A program made the position numbers and the translations under genes. This document shows positions 8,764 through 18,273 of a DNA stretch of 64,000 nucleotides, piece after piece (position 1 is the stretch's first letter; the number at the start of each line of letters is the position of its first letter). The stretch covers positions 1,736,001 to 1,800,000 of the forward strand of contig CBDEUQ010000003.1 of assembly GCA_965243325.1 (NCBI GenBank), written 5' to 3'. Under the pieces are notes generated by a model. The model did no database searches. It had not been told where the DNA came from and saw only the letters and a list, made by a program, of their open reading frames with translations. Origin of the DNA: JANQOH01 sp965243325. Lineage in GTDB: Bacteria; Pseudomonadota; Alphaproteobacteria; UBA7887.

Positions 8764-9672
8764 ATGCGTTGCGCGAGGCTTGCGTTCACCGTCGCGGTTC
8801 TGTCGGCGGTTCCGTCGGCGGCGGCCGCGGACGGCGACCGCCGCGGCTTCTATTTCGGCGCCGAACTCGGCGTGTCGATGGCCCTGCCGATGGAATCCAC
8901 GCGCAGCCACGTCGGCGTTCCGACGAACTGCGATCAGTGGCTGGAGCCGGTCGTCGTGGGCGGAATGCGGCTGCCGTTGCCCGCCGAGAGCTGCCAGCCG
9001 CGAAGCTTGCCGTCGGCTGCCAACGAATTCGACCTCGGCGCCGGCGTGCTGGCCGGCCTCAACGTCGGCTACGCGGGCGTCGGGCCGTTCCGGCTGGAGG
9101 CCGAGTACCTCCACCGCCGGCAAGGCGGGGAACGGGTGAACCTGTTCGTTCCCGGCGATCCGAAGCAGCGGGAATTTTCCGTGCGCGAAGAGGAAATCCG
9201 CGGCCTTCGCTCCGACGCGGTATTCCTCAACGTGTATTACGACTTTCCGAGCCTGGGCGGGTCGGCGTTGACGCCGTACCTCGGCGTCGGGTTGGGCTCG
9301 GCGCGCGTGCGGATCGACTACACCGCGACCTCGATCCGGCGCGGCGAGGACGTCCTGCGCGACCTCGATCCGCCGCGGCATCCCGGCGCCGCCAACAAGG
9401 TGTCGTACGCCAGCGAAGCCCTGTCCGACCGGCTGTGGAGCTACCAGCTGGTCGGCGGTCTGGATTACGCCCTGACCGAGCGGCTGTCGCTCGCGGGCAA
9501 GGTCCGCTACGGACGCGCGTTCGGCGATTTCCGGCAGGACGGCAATCCGTGGCGGAGCTTGCGGGGGCACGCGTCCACGGTGGCGCCGGGAGGCGCCCCG
9601 GTCCACTACGGCATTACGGTGCCGGGCCCCGGCTTCTGGGCCTTTTCGCTCGGGCTGAAATCCTTCTTCTGA
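8764..9672 (+). CDS. Outer-membrane beta-barrel protein, P44/Msp2-like
   Basis: A 302-residue secreted protein with a signal peptide (CARLAFTVAVLSAVPSAAAADG) and alternating polar/aromatic beta-strand patterns (RGFYFGAELGVSM, VFLNVYYDFPSL, LTPYLGVGLGSARV). The last strand, FWAFSLGLKSFF, ends in Phe, the recognition signal for BAM-mediated insertion. These are traits of 8- or 10-stranded surface antigens of the P44/OmpA-barrel superfamily. No pore or enzyme motif is seen. ATG 8764 is favoured; GTG 8755 is in frame and has GGGGAG upstream, so it may be the real start. It stands alone between truA and a convergent flavoprotein gene. Function unknown. Confidence 0.8.
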   Translation: MRCARLAFTVAVLSAVPSAAAADGDRRGFYFGAELGVSMALPMESTRSHVGVPTNCDQWLEPVVVGGMRLPLPAESCQPRSLPSAANEFDLGAGVLAGLNVGYAGVGPFRLEAEYLHRRQGGERVNLFVPGDPKQREFSVREEEIRGLRSDAVFLNVYYDFPSLGGSALTPYLGVGLGSARVRIDYTATSIRRGEDVLRDLDPPRHPGAANKVSYASEALSDRLWSYQLVGGLDYALTERLSLAGKVRYGRAFGDFRQDGNPWRSLRGHASTVAPGGAPVHYGITVPGPGFWAFSLGLKSFF

Positions 9673-9718
9673 ACCGCGGCGCGCGACGCACCGGCCTCCC
9701 TTCCCCGCCTCGGGACGG

Positions 9719-12154
9719 CTACGACCGCAGCCGCTGGTTGTCGGGGTCGTGGGGCGATTCCGGTATCACCCGGCCGGGGTAGCGCTTTCCGAGAATTTCG
9801 ATCTCGATCCCGGTGCCCGGAGTCCCGTGACCCGCGTCGACGTAGCCCAGCGCAAGGCACTTCCCGGTGAAATGGCCGCAGGCGCCGGCCGTCGCGCGCC
9901 CGACCATGACGCCATCCCGCCACAGCGGCTCGTTGCCGATGGGGTCGGCATCTTCGATGCCGCTCACCTCGACGGTGACGAATTCCCGCGGCACGCCCTC
10001 CGCGCGCTGGCGGACCAGCGCCTCGCGGCCGACGAAGTCTCCCTTGTCGAGGGCGGCGAACCGTCCCAGTCCGGCTTCCAGAATCGTGTACTCGCGCGTC
10101 AGGTCCTGCGCCCACATGCGATAGGACTTTTCGATTCGCAGCGAATCCATAGCGCGCATCCCGCATTGGCCGATATCGAATTCCGAGCCCGCGCGCAGCA
10201 GCTCGAGAAAGATGTGCCGCTGATATTCCATCGGATGGTGAATCTCCCACCCGAGCTCGCCGAGGAAGTTGATGCGCATCAGGCGCGCGGGCGCGAGCCC
10301 CACATGGGTCTCGCGTCCGGTCAGCCACGGGAAGGCGTCGTTGTCGAGGTCGGCCTCGGCGAGCTTCGCCATGACCGCGCGGGCGTTCGGGCCGGCCACG
10401 ACCAGCGTCGCGTGGGATGTCGTGAGGTTGTCGAGCCGGACGCTCGCGTCCGCCGGCAGGTTGCGGCTCAGATAGTCCTCGTCGAAACGCTCCGCCGCGC
10501 CCGAGCTGACGAGATAGAAACCGTCCTCGCCGTCGCGCATGACGGTGAATTCCGAGCGCACGCCGCCCCGGGGGGTCAATGCGTGGGCGAGGTTGATGCG
10601 GCCGATGGCCCGCGGCAGCCGGCGGCACACCAGACGGTCGAGCCACGCCTCCGCGCCCGGCCCCGATACCCGGAACTTGGAGAAGCCGGTGATGTCGACG
10701 ATCCCGACGTTCTCGCGCACGTTCCGGTGTTCCCGCGCCACGTGCGGGAAATAGTTGGTGCGCCGGAAACTCCAGACATCCCGGCGCTCGACGCCGGGGG
10801 GCGCGAACCAGTTCGGCCGTTCCCAGCCGTAGCGCTGGCCCCAGACCGCGCCCATGCCGTCGAGCAGGTCGTGAATCGGGGCGGTCTTGGCGGGACGCGC
10901 CGCCGGCCTCTCCTCGTCGGGATAGTGAATGACGAAGACGTGCTCGTAGGCCTCTTCGTTCTTGGCCTTCACGTATCGCTTGTTGGCGTAGGCGCCGAAG
11001 CGGCGAGGGTCGACATCGATCATGTCGATCGACGGCTCGCCTTCCACGATCCACTCGGCGAGTTGCCAGCCGGCGCCGCCCGCGGCCGTGATCCCGAAGC
11101 TGTGGCCCTCGTTCAGCCAGACGTTGCGCAGGCCCCACGCGGGCCCGACCAGCGGGCTGCCGTCCGGCGTATAGGCGATCGGACCGTTGACGACGTCCCG
11201 GATGCCCGCGCTCTCGAAGCTCGGGACACGGGCGCTCGCCGCCTCCAGGTGAGGCATCAGCCGGTCCAGGTCGCCGGGAAAGAGGTCGCGCTCGAAGCTG
11301 TCCGGAACGCCGTCCCCGAAGCGTGCCGGCGCGCCCTTCTCGTAGGGGCCGAGAATATAGCCCCGGCGCTCTTCCCGCAGATAGTAGGACGCGTCGGATT
11401 CCCGCAACACGGCCATTTCGGGCAGGCCCTGCCGGTGTCGCTCGACGAGCTCGGGCACTTCTTCGGTCACGATGTACTGGTGTTCCACCGGCATCGCCGG
11501 AATGTAGATTCCCAGCATCCGGCCGGTGTGCCAGCTGTAGTTGCCGGTAGCGCAGACGACGTGCTCGCAGGCGATGTCGCCGTGCGGCGTCCGGACCAGC
11601 CATTCGCCGCCCGCCTTCCGTTCGATATCCGTGACGGGCGTGTTCCGGTAGATCTCCGCTCCGGCGTTGCGCGCGCCGATGGCGAGGGCCTGGGTGACGT
11701 CCGCCGGTGCGATGTGGCCGTCGTCCGGATGGTAGAGCGCGCCGACTAGGCCGTCGGTGTTGCACAGCGGCCATAGAGCGGCGACCTCGTCCGGCGTCAC
11801 GATTTCGAACGGCACGCCGATCGTGTTGGCGGTACCGCAGTACTTGCGGTACTCGTCCATGCGCTCCTCGCTGGTCGCCAGCCGAAGGTTTCCGGTCGCG
11901 TGAAAGCTCACGTCCTGACCTGTCTCCCCGGGCAGGGTCTTGTAGAGATCGACCGAGTACTTGTGCAGCTGGCCGACTCCGTAGCTCATGTTGAACAACG
12001 GCAGCAGACCGGCGGCGTGCCACGTCGACCCGGCGGTCAACTCGGTGCGCTCGCACAGCGCCACGTCGGACCAGCCCTTCTTCGCAAGGTGGTAAAGCGT
12101 CGAGACACCGACGATTCCACCGCCGATCACGACCGCTCTCGCATGCGTCTTCAC
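9719..12154 (-). CDS. FAD-dependent dimethylglycine/sarcosine dehydrogenase-like protein with GcvT domain
   Basis: An 811-residue flavoprotein expected to oxidise an N-methyl group (dimethylglycine or sarcosine) and pass the C1 unit to tetrahydrofolate. The N-terminus has the DAO-type Rossmann motif VIGGGIVGVSTLYHLAKKGW, followed by STWHAAGL, where DMGDH-type enzymes attach FAD to His. The middle is the FAO_M linker region (ANKRYVKAKNEEAYE). The C-terminal half is a GcvT folate-binding domain plus barrel (GRINLAHALTPRGGVRSEFTVMRDG, LGWEIHHPMEYQRHIFLELL). Domain order and length match dimethylglycine dehydrogenase. The GTG start at 12154 has GGGAGGAAA just upstream. It diverges from the GcvT-like gene across 240 bases in which I recognise no operator. 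Whether the substrate is dimethylglycine or sarcosine is open. Confidence 0.9.
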   Translation of the reverse strand: MKTHARAVVIGGGIVGVSTLYHLAKKGWSDVALCERTELTAGSTWHAAGLLPLFNMSYGVGQLHKYSVDLYKTLPGETGQDVSFHATGNLRLATSEERMDEYRKYCGTANTIGVPFEIVTPDEVAALWPLCNTDGLVGALYHPDDGHIAPADVTQALAIGARNAGAEIYRNTPVTDIERKAGGEWLVRTPHGDIACEHVVCATGNYSWHTGRMLGIYIPAMPVEHQYIVTEEVPELVERHRQGLPEMAVLRESDASYYLREERRGYILGPYEKGAPARFGDGVPDSFERDLFPGDLDRLMPHLEAASARVPSFESAGIRDVVNGPIAYTPDGSPLVGPAWGLRNVWLNEGHSFGITAAGGAGWQLAEWIVEGEPSIDMIDVDPRRFGAYANKRYVKAKNEEAYEHVFVIHYPDEERPAARPAKTAPIHDLLDGMGAVWGQRYGWERPNWFAPPGVERRDVWSFRRTNYFPHVAREHRNVRENVGIVDITGFSKFRVSGPGAEAWLDRLVCRRLPRAIGRINLAHALTPRGGVRSEFTVMRDGEDGFYLVSSGAAERFDEDYLSRNLPADASVRLDNLTTSHATLVVAGPNARAVMAKLAEADLDNDAFPWLTGRETHVGLAPARLMRINFLGELGWEIHHPMEYQRHIFLELLRAGSEFDIGQCGMRAMDSLRIEKSYRMWAQDLTREYTILEAGLGRFAALDKGDFVGREALVRQRAEGVPREFVTVEVSGIEDADPIGNEPLWRDGVMVGRATAGACGHFTGKCLALGYVDAGHGTPGTGIEIEILGKRYPGRVIPESPHDPDNQRLRS

Positions 12155-12394
12155 GGTTTCCTCCCGGTAGCCGTGCGCCTCCGGATACTCTCGCACGGAC
12201 GTCGCGCCATAACCATCTTCGGCGCCCCGGCCGGGTGTCGTCGGGTTGCCGCTGCGGCGATTGCGCCGGCCGGTGCGGCGCGTGTAGCATCGCCGCGCTT
12301 GGGCCGCCGCCGGTCGGTTTCGCAGGTGCGGCGCGGCCGTCGCGATGCGCCCGAGCGCCCGTGCGTCGCCGTTCCCCGGGAAGAGGATTCGACG

Positions 12395-13699
12395 ATGGAG
12401 AACTACGAGGATTCGATCGACCAGTCGGATCGGAAGGTCCCGATCAATCTGCGACAGTCGGGGCCTACCCCGGTGGAGCTTCTGATTTCGACACGGGTGC
12501 GAAAATCGCCGTACTGGCACCTGTCGCACGAGGCGGGCTGCTGGCGCGCCACGGTCTACAACCGGGTCTATCACCCGCGCGGCTACGTGCGGCCGGAAGA
12601 CGGCGGCGCGAAGGTCGAGTACGAGGCGCTGGTCAACCATGTGACCCTCTGGAACGTGGCCGTCGAACGGCAGATTCGCGTCTCGGGTCCCGATGCCGAG
12701 TCCTTCGTCAACTACGTGATCACGCGCGATGCGACCCGCATTCGGCCGATGAACGGCAAGTACGTCATTCTGTGCAACGACAAGGGCGGCATTCTGAACG
12801 ATCCGGTGCTGCTGCGGCTGTCGGAGAACGAATTCTGGTTCAGCCTGTCGGACTCGGACGTGATGTTCTGGCTGCAGGGCGTGAACGCGGGCCGGAAGGC
12901 CGATGTTGAGATCGACGAGATCGATGTCTGCCCGTTGCAGATTCAGGGGCCGAAATCGGCCGCGCTGATGGCCGACATGGTCGGCGGGGACGTCCTCGAG
13001 CTGCCGTCCTACGGCCTGATGGAGGCTCGCGTCGCCGGTTGCGACGTGATCGTGTCGCAGACCGGATTCAGCGGCGAGAAGGGCTACGAGTTCTATCTGC
13101 GCGACGCGACGCTGCATGCGGAAAAGTTGTGGAACGCGATTCTGGAGGCGGGAAAGGCGCACGATCTGATGGTCATCGCCCCGGCCCACCAGCGCCGCAT
13201 CGCGGCGGGCATACTCTCCTGGGGCCAGGACATGGACGCCGAAACCCTGCCGTTCCAGTGCAATCTGGGATACCAGGTGCCGCGCACCAAGGAGTCCGAC
13301 TACGTCGGCAAGGAGCGGCTGGAGGAGGTCCGTTCCCTCATCGAGGCGGGCACGCCACCGTTCAAGCTGACGCTGGTGGGACTTACCTTCGGAGGCAAGC
13401 CGATCGAGGATTACGCGCCGGACTTCTGGCTGATCTCGGCGGCGGACGGAGGAAAGCCGGTCGGCTACGTCACTTCGCCCTGGTACTCGCCGGAACTCGG
13501 AACCAATATCGCGATGGGCTACGTCCCGTGCGCCATGTCGTCGCCGGGGACCGAGGTGGCGGTGCGGCTGCCGGACACCTACGCCACGGAACCGGGGCGA
13601 GCGGTCGGCGGCACCGTCGTGCCGATGCCGTTCCGCCCGTCCGTCAACCCGAACGCGCGGGAGATCGCGAAGGCGGAAGGGCGGGATACCGCCTACTGA
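12395..13699 (+). CDS. GcvT-family (aminomethyltransferase-like) folate-dependent methyltransferase
   Basis: A 434-residue stand-alone GcvT-fold protein. It shows the folate-domain signatures of glycine-cleavage T protein (RQIRVSGPDAESFVNYVITRD, ILCNDKGGILNDPVLLRL, QTGFSGEKGYEFYL) and a C-terminal barrel (GYVPCAMSSPGTEVAV). The N-terminal TPVELLISTRVRKSPYWHLSHEAGC is not found in the genuine T protein. Paralogues of this type demethylate substrates onto THF (for example DMSP demethylase or aromatic O-demethylases), so it may demethylate an osmolyte or funnel C1 units from the neighbouring flavoproteins. No gcvH or gcvP is nearby, which argues against glycine cleavage. ATG 12395 has AGAGGA seven bases upstream. 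soxB follows after 55 bases. Confidence 0.8.
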   Translation: MENYEDSIDQSDRKVPINLRQSGPTPVELLISTRVRKSPYWHLSHEAGCWRATVYNRVYHPRGYVRPEDGGAKVEYEALVNHVTLWNVAVERQIRVSGPDAESFVNYVITRDATRIRPMNGKYVILCNDKGGILNDPVLLRLSENEFWFSLSDSDVMFWLQGVNAGRKADVEIDEIDVCPLQIQGPKSAALMADMVGGDVLELPSYGLMEARVAGCDVIVSQTGFSGEKGYEFYLRDATLHAEKLWNAILEAGKAHDLMVIAPAHQRRIAAGILSWGQDMDAETLPFQCNLGYQVPRTKESDYVGKERLEEVRSLIEAGTPPFKLTLVGLTFGGKPIEDYAPDFWLISAADGGKPVGYVTSPWYSPELGTNIAMGYVPCAMSSPGTEVAVRLPDTYATEPGRAVGGTVVPMPFRPSVNPNAREIAKAEGRDTAY

Positions 13700-13754
13700 C
13701 GGGTTGACAGTCCCCGGCGGCGCTGCGACGAGGCGGTCGGAGGACGGGGCGGCG

Positions 13755-15005
13755 ATGGCGCGCTATTCGATCTTCAGCCTCGCCCGGAACGCCGTCCGAT
13801 ATCACCGGAAATGGCCCAGGGCGTGGCGCAGCCCCGAGCCGCGCCGGTCCTACGACGTGGTGATCGTCGGCGGCGGCGGCCACGGGCTCGCGACCGCCTA
13901 CTACCTCGCGAGGGAGCATGGCGTCACCGATGTCGCGGTGCTCGAGAAGGGCTGGCTCGGCGGCGGGAATACGGGCCGCAACACCACCATCATCCGCTCC
14001 AACTATCTGTGGAACGAGAGTGCGCATCTCTACGAGAAATCCCTGAAGCTCTACGAAGGCCTCAGCCGCGAGCTGAACTTCAACATCATGCTCAGCCAGC
14101 GGGGCGTCCTCAACCTCGCCCACAACGAGCACGACCTGAAGGAGATCTCGCGGCGGGTTCGGGCAATCCGCATGAACGGGATCGATTCCGAGATCCTCGA
14201 CCGGCAGGGAGTCAAGGCCGAGGTCCCGATCATCGATATCTCGCCGACCGTCCGCTATCCCATTCTGGGCGCGTCCATCCAGAGACGCGGCGGCGTCGCC
14301 CGTCACGACGCGGTGGCCTGGGGCTTCGCGCGTGCGGCCGACGCGCGCGGCGTGGACATCATCCAGAATTGCGAGGTAACCGGGATCCGCGTCGCTGGCG
14401 GCCGCGTCCGAGGCCTGGAGACGTCCCGGGGCGCGATCGCCGCAAAGAAGATCGGGCTCGTCGCCGCGGGACATTCGAGCGTCCTCGCGGCAATGGCGGG
14501 CTTGCGCCTGCCGATCGAGAGCCATCCCCTTCAGGCGCTGGTTTCGGAACCGATCAAGCCGGTCCTGCACAGCGTGGTGATGTCGAACGCCGTCCACGTC
14601 TATGTCAGCCAGTCGGACAAGGGGGAACTGGTGGTCGGCGCCGGCATCGACGGCTACAACTCCTATGCCCAGCGGGGCAGCTTCCAGACCGTCGAAAGCC
14701 AGATGGGCGCTCTGCTGGAGCTGTTTCCCATATTCTCGCGGCTCAGCATGCTGCGTCAGTGGGCCGGCATCGTCGACGTCTGCCCCGACGCGAGCCCCAT
14801 CGTCGGCAAGACCCCGGTGGACGGCCTCTACATCAATGGCGGCTGGGGGACCGGGGGGTTCAAGGCAACGCCGGGGTCCGGCTGGGCGTTCGCCCATACC
14901 ATCGCCCACGATCGGCCCCACGAGTTGAACGCGGCCTTCTCGCTGCAGCGGTTCGAGAGCGGCAGGCTGATCGACGAACACGGCGCTGCCGCCGTCGCGC
15001 ACTGA
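13755..15005 (+). CDS. soxB: Sarcosine oxidase subunit beta
   Basis: Flavoprotein subunit of heterotetrameric sarcosine oxidase. It oxidises sarcosine with O2, yielding glycine, H2O2 and, with THF, 5,10-methylene-THF. At 416 residues it has the usual subunit length. It shows the FAD-binding motif VVIVGGGGHGLATAYYLA (residues 35-52) and GNTGRNTTIIRSNY. The segment ARHDAVAWG (His184) corresponds to the histidine that carries covalent FMN in characterised enzymes, and GGWGTGGFKATPGSG closes the FAD site. ATG 13755 is preferred because the protein then begins with the family-typical MARYSIFSLARNA; an upstream GTG-like extension lacks similarity. soxD starts 12 bases downstream. Confidence 0.96.
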   Translation: MARYSIFSLARNAVRYHRKWPRAWRSPEPRRSYDVVIVGGGGHGLATAYYLAREHGVTDVAVLEKGWLGGGNTGRNTTIIRSNYLWNESAHLYEKSLKLYEGLSRELNFNIMLSQRGVLNLAHNEHDLKEISRRVRAIRMNGIDSEILDRQGVKAEVPIIDISPTVRYPILGASIQRRGGVARHDAVAWGFARAADARGVDIIQNCEVTGIRVAGGRVRGLETSRGAIAAKKIGLVAAGHSSVLAAMAGLRLPIESHPLQALVSEPIKPVLHSVVMSNAVHVYVSQSDKGELVVGAGIDGYNSYAQRGSFQTVESQMGALLELFPIFSRLSMLRQWAGIVDVCPDASPIVGKTPVDGLYINGGWGTGGFKATPGSGWAFAHTIAHDRPHELNAAFSLQRFESGRLIDEHGAAAVAH

Positions 15006-15016
15006 CGAGGCCGGCG

Positions 15017-15310
15017 GTGCTCCTGATTCCCTGCCCCTGGTGCGGCGACCGCGACGAAAGCGAGTTCGCGTGCGGCGGCGAGGCGCATATCCGGCGACCG
15101 CCCGACCCGAATGCTCTCGACGATGCGGCCTGGGCCGACTACCTGTTCATGCGCACCAACCCGAAGGGCCGCCATCGCGAGCGCTGGTGCCACCGTCACG
15201 GTTGCGGCCGCTGGTTCAACGTCGAACGGCACACGGTCAGCCACGAGATCGTCTCGTCCTATCCCATGGGAGAGCCGCCGCCCGACGACGGCGGGAGGAG
15301 CGGGGCGTGA
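15017..15310 (+). CDS. soxD: Sarcosine oxidase subunit delta
   Basis: Small zinc-binding subunit (97 residues) of the sarcosine oxidase complex. The four zinc ligands are present at the positions known for the family: Cys6 and Cys9 in CPWCG, and His59 and Cys63 in CHRHGC. The conserved DYLFMRTNPKGRHRERW and GRWFNVERHTVSHEI segments are also present. GTG start at 15017. The stop overlaps the GTG of soxA as GTGA (15307-15310), so the two are translationally coupled. Confidence 0.97.
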   Translation: MLLIPCPWCGDRDESEFACGGEAHIRRPPDPNALDDAAWADYLFMRTNPKGRHRERWCHRHGCGRWFNVERHTVSHEIVSSYPMGEPPPDDGGRSGA

Positions 15311-18273
15311 CGGCGCAACCGTGCCGGCTGCCGGCCGGCGGCGCGATCGACCGCGCGAAGCGGCTCGGCTTTTCGTTCAACGGCCGGCGGTACACGGGGT
15401 TCGCGGGCGATACGCTCGCATCGGCGCTGCTCGCCAACGGCGTTCATCTGGTGGGGCGGAGCTTCAAGTACCATCGGCCGCGGGGCGTCCTGGCGGCCGG
15501 CGCGGAAGAGCCGAACGCGCTCGTGCAACTCGAGGCCGGAAGCCGCAGCGTGCCCAACCTCAAGGCCACGCAGGTGGAGCTTTACGAGGGCTTGTCGGCG
15601 CGCAGCGTCAATTGCTGGCCCGGGGTGAACTTCGACGCGGGCGCCGTCATTGACATGGCCCATCGGCTGTTTCCCGCGGGGTTCTACTACAAGACCTTCA
15701 TGTGGCCGCATGGCGGCTGGCCCCTGTACGAGCGTTTCCTCAGGCGGATGGCCGGCCTGGGGCGCGCGCCGGAGGGCCGGGACCCGGACCGCTACGAGCG
15801 CATGAACGCCCATTGCGATGTCCTGGTCGCGGGCGCCGGACCGGCCGGTCTGGCCGCGGCGCGGGAGGCGGGGCGGAACGGCGCGAGGGTCATCCTCGCC
15901 GACGAACGCAGCCGCCCCGGCGGCACGCTTTCGGACACGGCAGGGGACGCCCGCGGTTCCGGCGCGGACTGGGTCGATGAGGCTGCCGCGGAGCTGCGTG
16001 ACATGGAGAACGTGCGCGTTCTCGCGCGGACGACGGTCACCGGATATTTCGACCATAATTTCCTGGTCGCGCTGGAGCGGGTTACCGACCATCTCGGTGC
16101 CGATGCGCCGGCCCATCTCCCACGCCAGCGATTGTGGCGCATTCGCGCCGGAAGGGTCGTGCTGGCGACCGGAGCCCTGGAACGGCCGCTGGTGTTCGCC
16201 AACAACGACCGGCCGGGGGTGATGCTCGCCGGTGCCGCGGGCGCCTACGTCAATCGCTTCGCCGTTCGCCCCGGCCGGCGCGCGGTGATCGTTACCGACA
16301 ACGACAGTGCCTACGGCGCGGCCCTGGACCTCCACCGTTGCGGCGTCGAGATACGCGCCGTCGTGGACCTCCGCACCGACGGAGAGGGAGCGGAGGCCCT
16401 CGATGCCCGCGAGGCCGGGCTGAACGTTCTCAACGGACACGCCGTGGTGGATACCGGCGGACGCCGCCGGGTGAGCGCCGCGCACGTCTGCCGGCTGGAC
16501 GGCGAGGGCGCGCCTGTGGGCGCGCCGCGCAGACTGGACTGCGACCTGATCGCGATGTCGGGCGGCTGGAACCCCGCCGTGCACCTGTTTTCCCAATCCG
16601 GCGGAAGGCTGCGCTACGACGAGGATCTGCGCTGTTTCCTGCCCGATCGCTCGCCGCAGCGGGTCCGCTGCGCCGGCGCGGCGAACGGCGCTGCGGACAC
16701 GGAGTCGTGCATCCAGGAGGGCCGCGACGCGGGAGCCGGACGCACCGACGCCGCGGCGCGCGAACCGCGGCCGGCGGCGGCACAACCGCCCGGGCCGGCG
16801 GCCGCCGTCACCCGGAACGGGGAGGCGCGGTGCTTCGTGGACTTCCAGAACGACGTCACCGTGGCCGACATCGCGCTGGCGGCGCGTGAAGGCTACGAGT
16901 CGGTCGAGCACCTGAAACGCTACACCACCCTGGGAATGGGCACCGACCAGGGCAAGATCGGGAACGTGCCGGGGCTGTCGGTCCTTGCCCGGACGCTCGG
17001 TGTCCCGGTCGCCCAGGTGGGCACGACCACCTTTCGCCCGCCGTACACGCCCGTCACCTTCGGCGCCGTCGCCGGCCGCGACGTGGGGCATCTTGCGGAT
17101 CCGGTTCGCCGCACGCCGATGCACCCGGCGCACGAGGCGGCCGGAGCCGTGTTCGAGGACGTGGGCCAGTGGAAGCGGCCCTTCTGCTATCCGCAGGCCG
17201 GCGAGACCACCGGCGACGCGGTGGCGCGCGAATGCTTGGCCGTGCGCAACGCCGTCGGCGTCCTCGACGCGACGACGCTTGGCAAGATCATGGTTTGCGG
17301 CCCCGATGCGGGAGAGTTCCTGGACCGTGTCTGCACGAACACGATGAGCGGCCTGGAGCCGGGCCGGTGCCGCTACGGTCTCATGCTGGGCGAGGACGGC
17401 ATGGTCCTGGACGACGGCGTCACCGCACGCCTGTCGGAGGAACGTTTCCTGACGACCACGACGACCGGCAACGCGGCGCGGGTCTTCGCGTGGCTGGAGG
17501 AGTGGCTGCAGACGGAATGGCCCGATCTCCGGGTCCATCTCACCTCGGTTACCGAGCAGTACGCGACCGTGGCACTCGCCGGTCCCGGTGCCCGCGACGT
17601 CCTGGCCGGCCTCACCGACGACATCGATCTCGCGCCTGCGGCGTTCCGGTTCATGACCTGGCGCAGCGGCCATGTGGCGGGGCTGCCGGCGCGCGTGTTC
17701 CGGATCAGCTACACCGGCGAGTTGTCCTACGAGATCGCCGTACCGGCGGGGTACGGCATGGATCTCTGGACCGCGTTGACGCGGGGCGGCCAGCGCCGTG
17801 ACGTCACGCCGTACGGGACCGAGGCGATGCACGTTCTGCGGGCGGAAAAGGGATATTTCCTGGTCGGCCAGGAGACGGACGGCTCGGTGACGCCGCTCGA
17901 TCTGGAAATGCAGTGGATTCTGAGCCGCGGGAAGGACTTTGTCGGCCGCCGCTCGCTGGCCCGCGAGGGCATGCGCGATCCGATGCGCAAGCGCCTCGTG
18001 GGGCTCACGACGGACGATCCGGAAACCGTGTTGCCGGACGGCTCGCAGATTCTTGCGGCGCCGCCGTCTGGCCCGCCCGAAACGGCGATCGGCCACGTCA
18101 CGTCCGGGTACCGGAGCGCGACACTGGACCGGTCGATCGCGCTGGCGCTGGTCGAGGGCGGTCGCGACCGGACGCCCGGGACGGTGTACGTGTCCGTGGA
18201 CGGCCGCACGGTCGGCGCGGAAATATGCGATCCGGTGTTCTACGACCCCGAAGGCGCGCGCCTGAATGGCTGA
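15307..18273 (+). CDS. soxA: Sarcosine oxidase subunit alpha
   Basis: Large subunit, 988 residues, close to the usual length of about 1000. Domains in order: an N-terminal 2Fe-2S-ferredoxin-like fold without cluster cysteines (GFAGDTLASALLANGVHLVGRSFKYHRPRG); an NAD-binding Rossmann region beginning LVAGAGPAGLAAAREAG near residue 180; and a C-terminal GcvT folate-binding half starting around residue 610 (PMHPAHEAAGAVFEDVGQWKRP). The C-terminal half also has RCRYGLMLGEDGMVLDDGV and ELSYEIAVPAGY. It binds NAD+ and THF and channels formaldehyde to form methylene-THF. The 3' end overlaps soxG by eight bases. Confidence 0.96.
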   Translation: MTAQPCRLPAGGAIDRAKRLGFSFNGRRYTGFAGDTLASALLANGVHLVGRSFKYHRPRGVLAAGAEEPNALVQLEAGSRSVPNLKATQVELYEGLSARSVNCWPGVNFDAGAVIDMAHRLFPAGFYYKTFMWPHGGWPLYERFLRRMAGLGRAPEGRDPDRYERMNAHCDVLVAGAGPAGLAAAREAGRNGARVILADERSRPGGTLSDTAGDARGSGADWVDEAAAELRDMENVRVLARTTVTGYFDHNFLVALERVTDHLGADAPAHLPRQRLWRIRAGRVVLATGALERPLVFANNDRPGVMLAGAAGAYVNRFAVRPGRRAVIVTDNDSAYGAALDLHRCGVEIRAVVDLRTDGEGAEALDAREAGLNVLNGHAVVDTGGRRRVSAAHVCRLDGEGAPVGAPRRLDCDLIAMSGGWNPAVHLFSQSGGRLRYDEDLRCFLPDRSPQRVRCAGAANGAADTESCIQEGRDAGAGRTDAAAREPRPAAAQPPGPAAAVTRNGEARCFVDFQNDVTVADIALAAREGYESVEHLKRYTTLGMGTDQGKIGNVPGLSVLARTLGVPVAQVGTTTFRPPYTPVTFGAVAGRDVGHLADPVRRTPMHPAHEAAGAVFEDVGQWKRPFCYPQAGETTGDAVARECLAVRNAVGVLDATTLGKIMVCGPDAGEFLDRVCTNTMSGLEPGRCRYGLMLGEDGMVLDDGVTARLSEERFLTTTTTGNAARVFAWLEEWLQTEWPDLRVHLTSVTEQYATVALAGPGARDVLAGLTDDIDLAPAAFRFMTWRSGHVAGLPARVFRISYTGELSYEIAVPAGYGMDLWTALTRGGQRRDVTPYGTEAMHVLRAEKGYFLVGQETDGSVTPLDLEMQWILSRGKDFVGRRSLAREGMRDPMRKRLVGLTTDDPETVLPDGSQILAAPPSGPPETAIGHVTSGYRSATLDRSIALALVEGGRDRTPGTVYVSVDGRTVGAEICDPVFYDPEGARLNG

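Noticed and set aside
12395..13699. Calling the GcvT-like gene glycine-cleavage T protein or DMSP demethylase DmdA
   Set aside because: No gcvH or gcvP is nearby and the N-terminus differs from T protein; it is longer than DmdA and there is no acryloyl or methylthio pathway gene near. A family-level name is safer.
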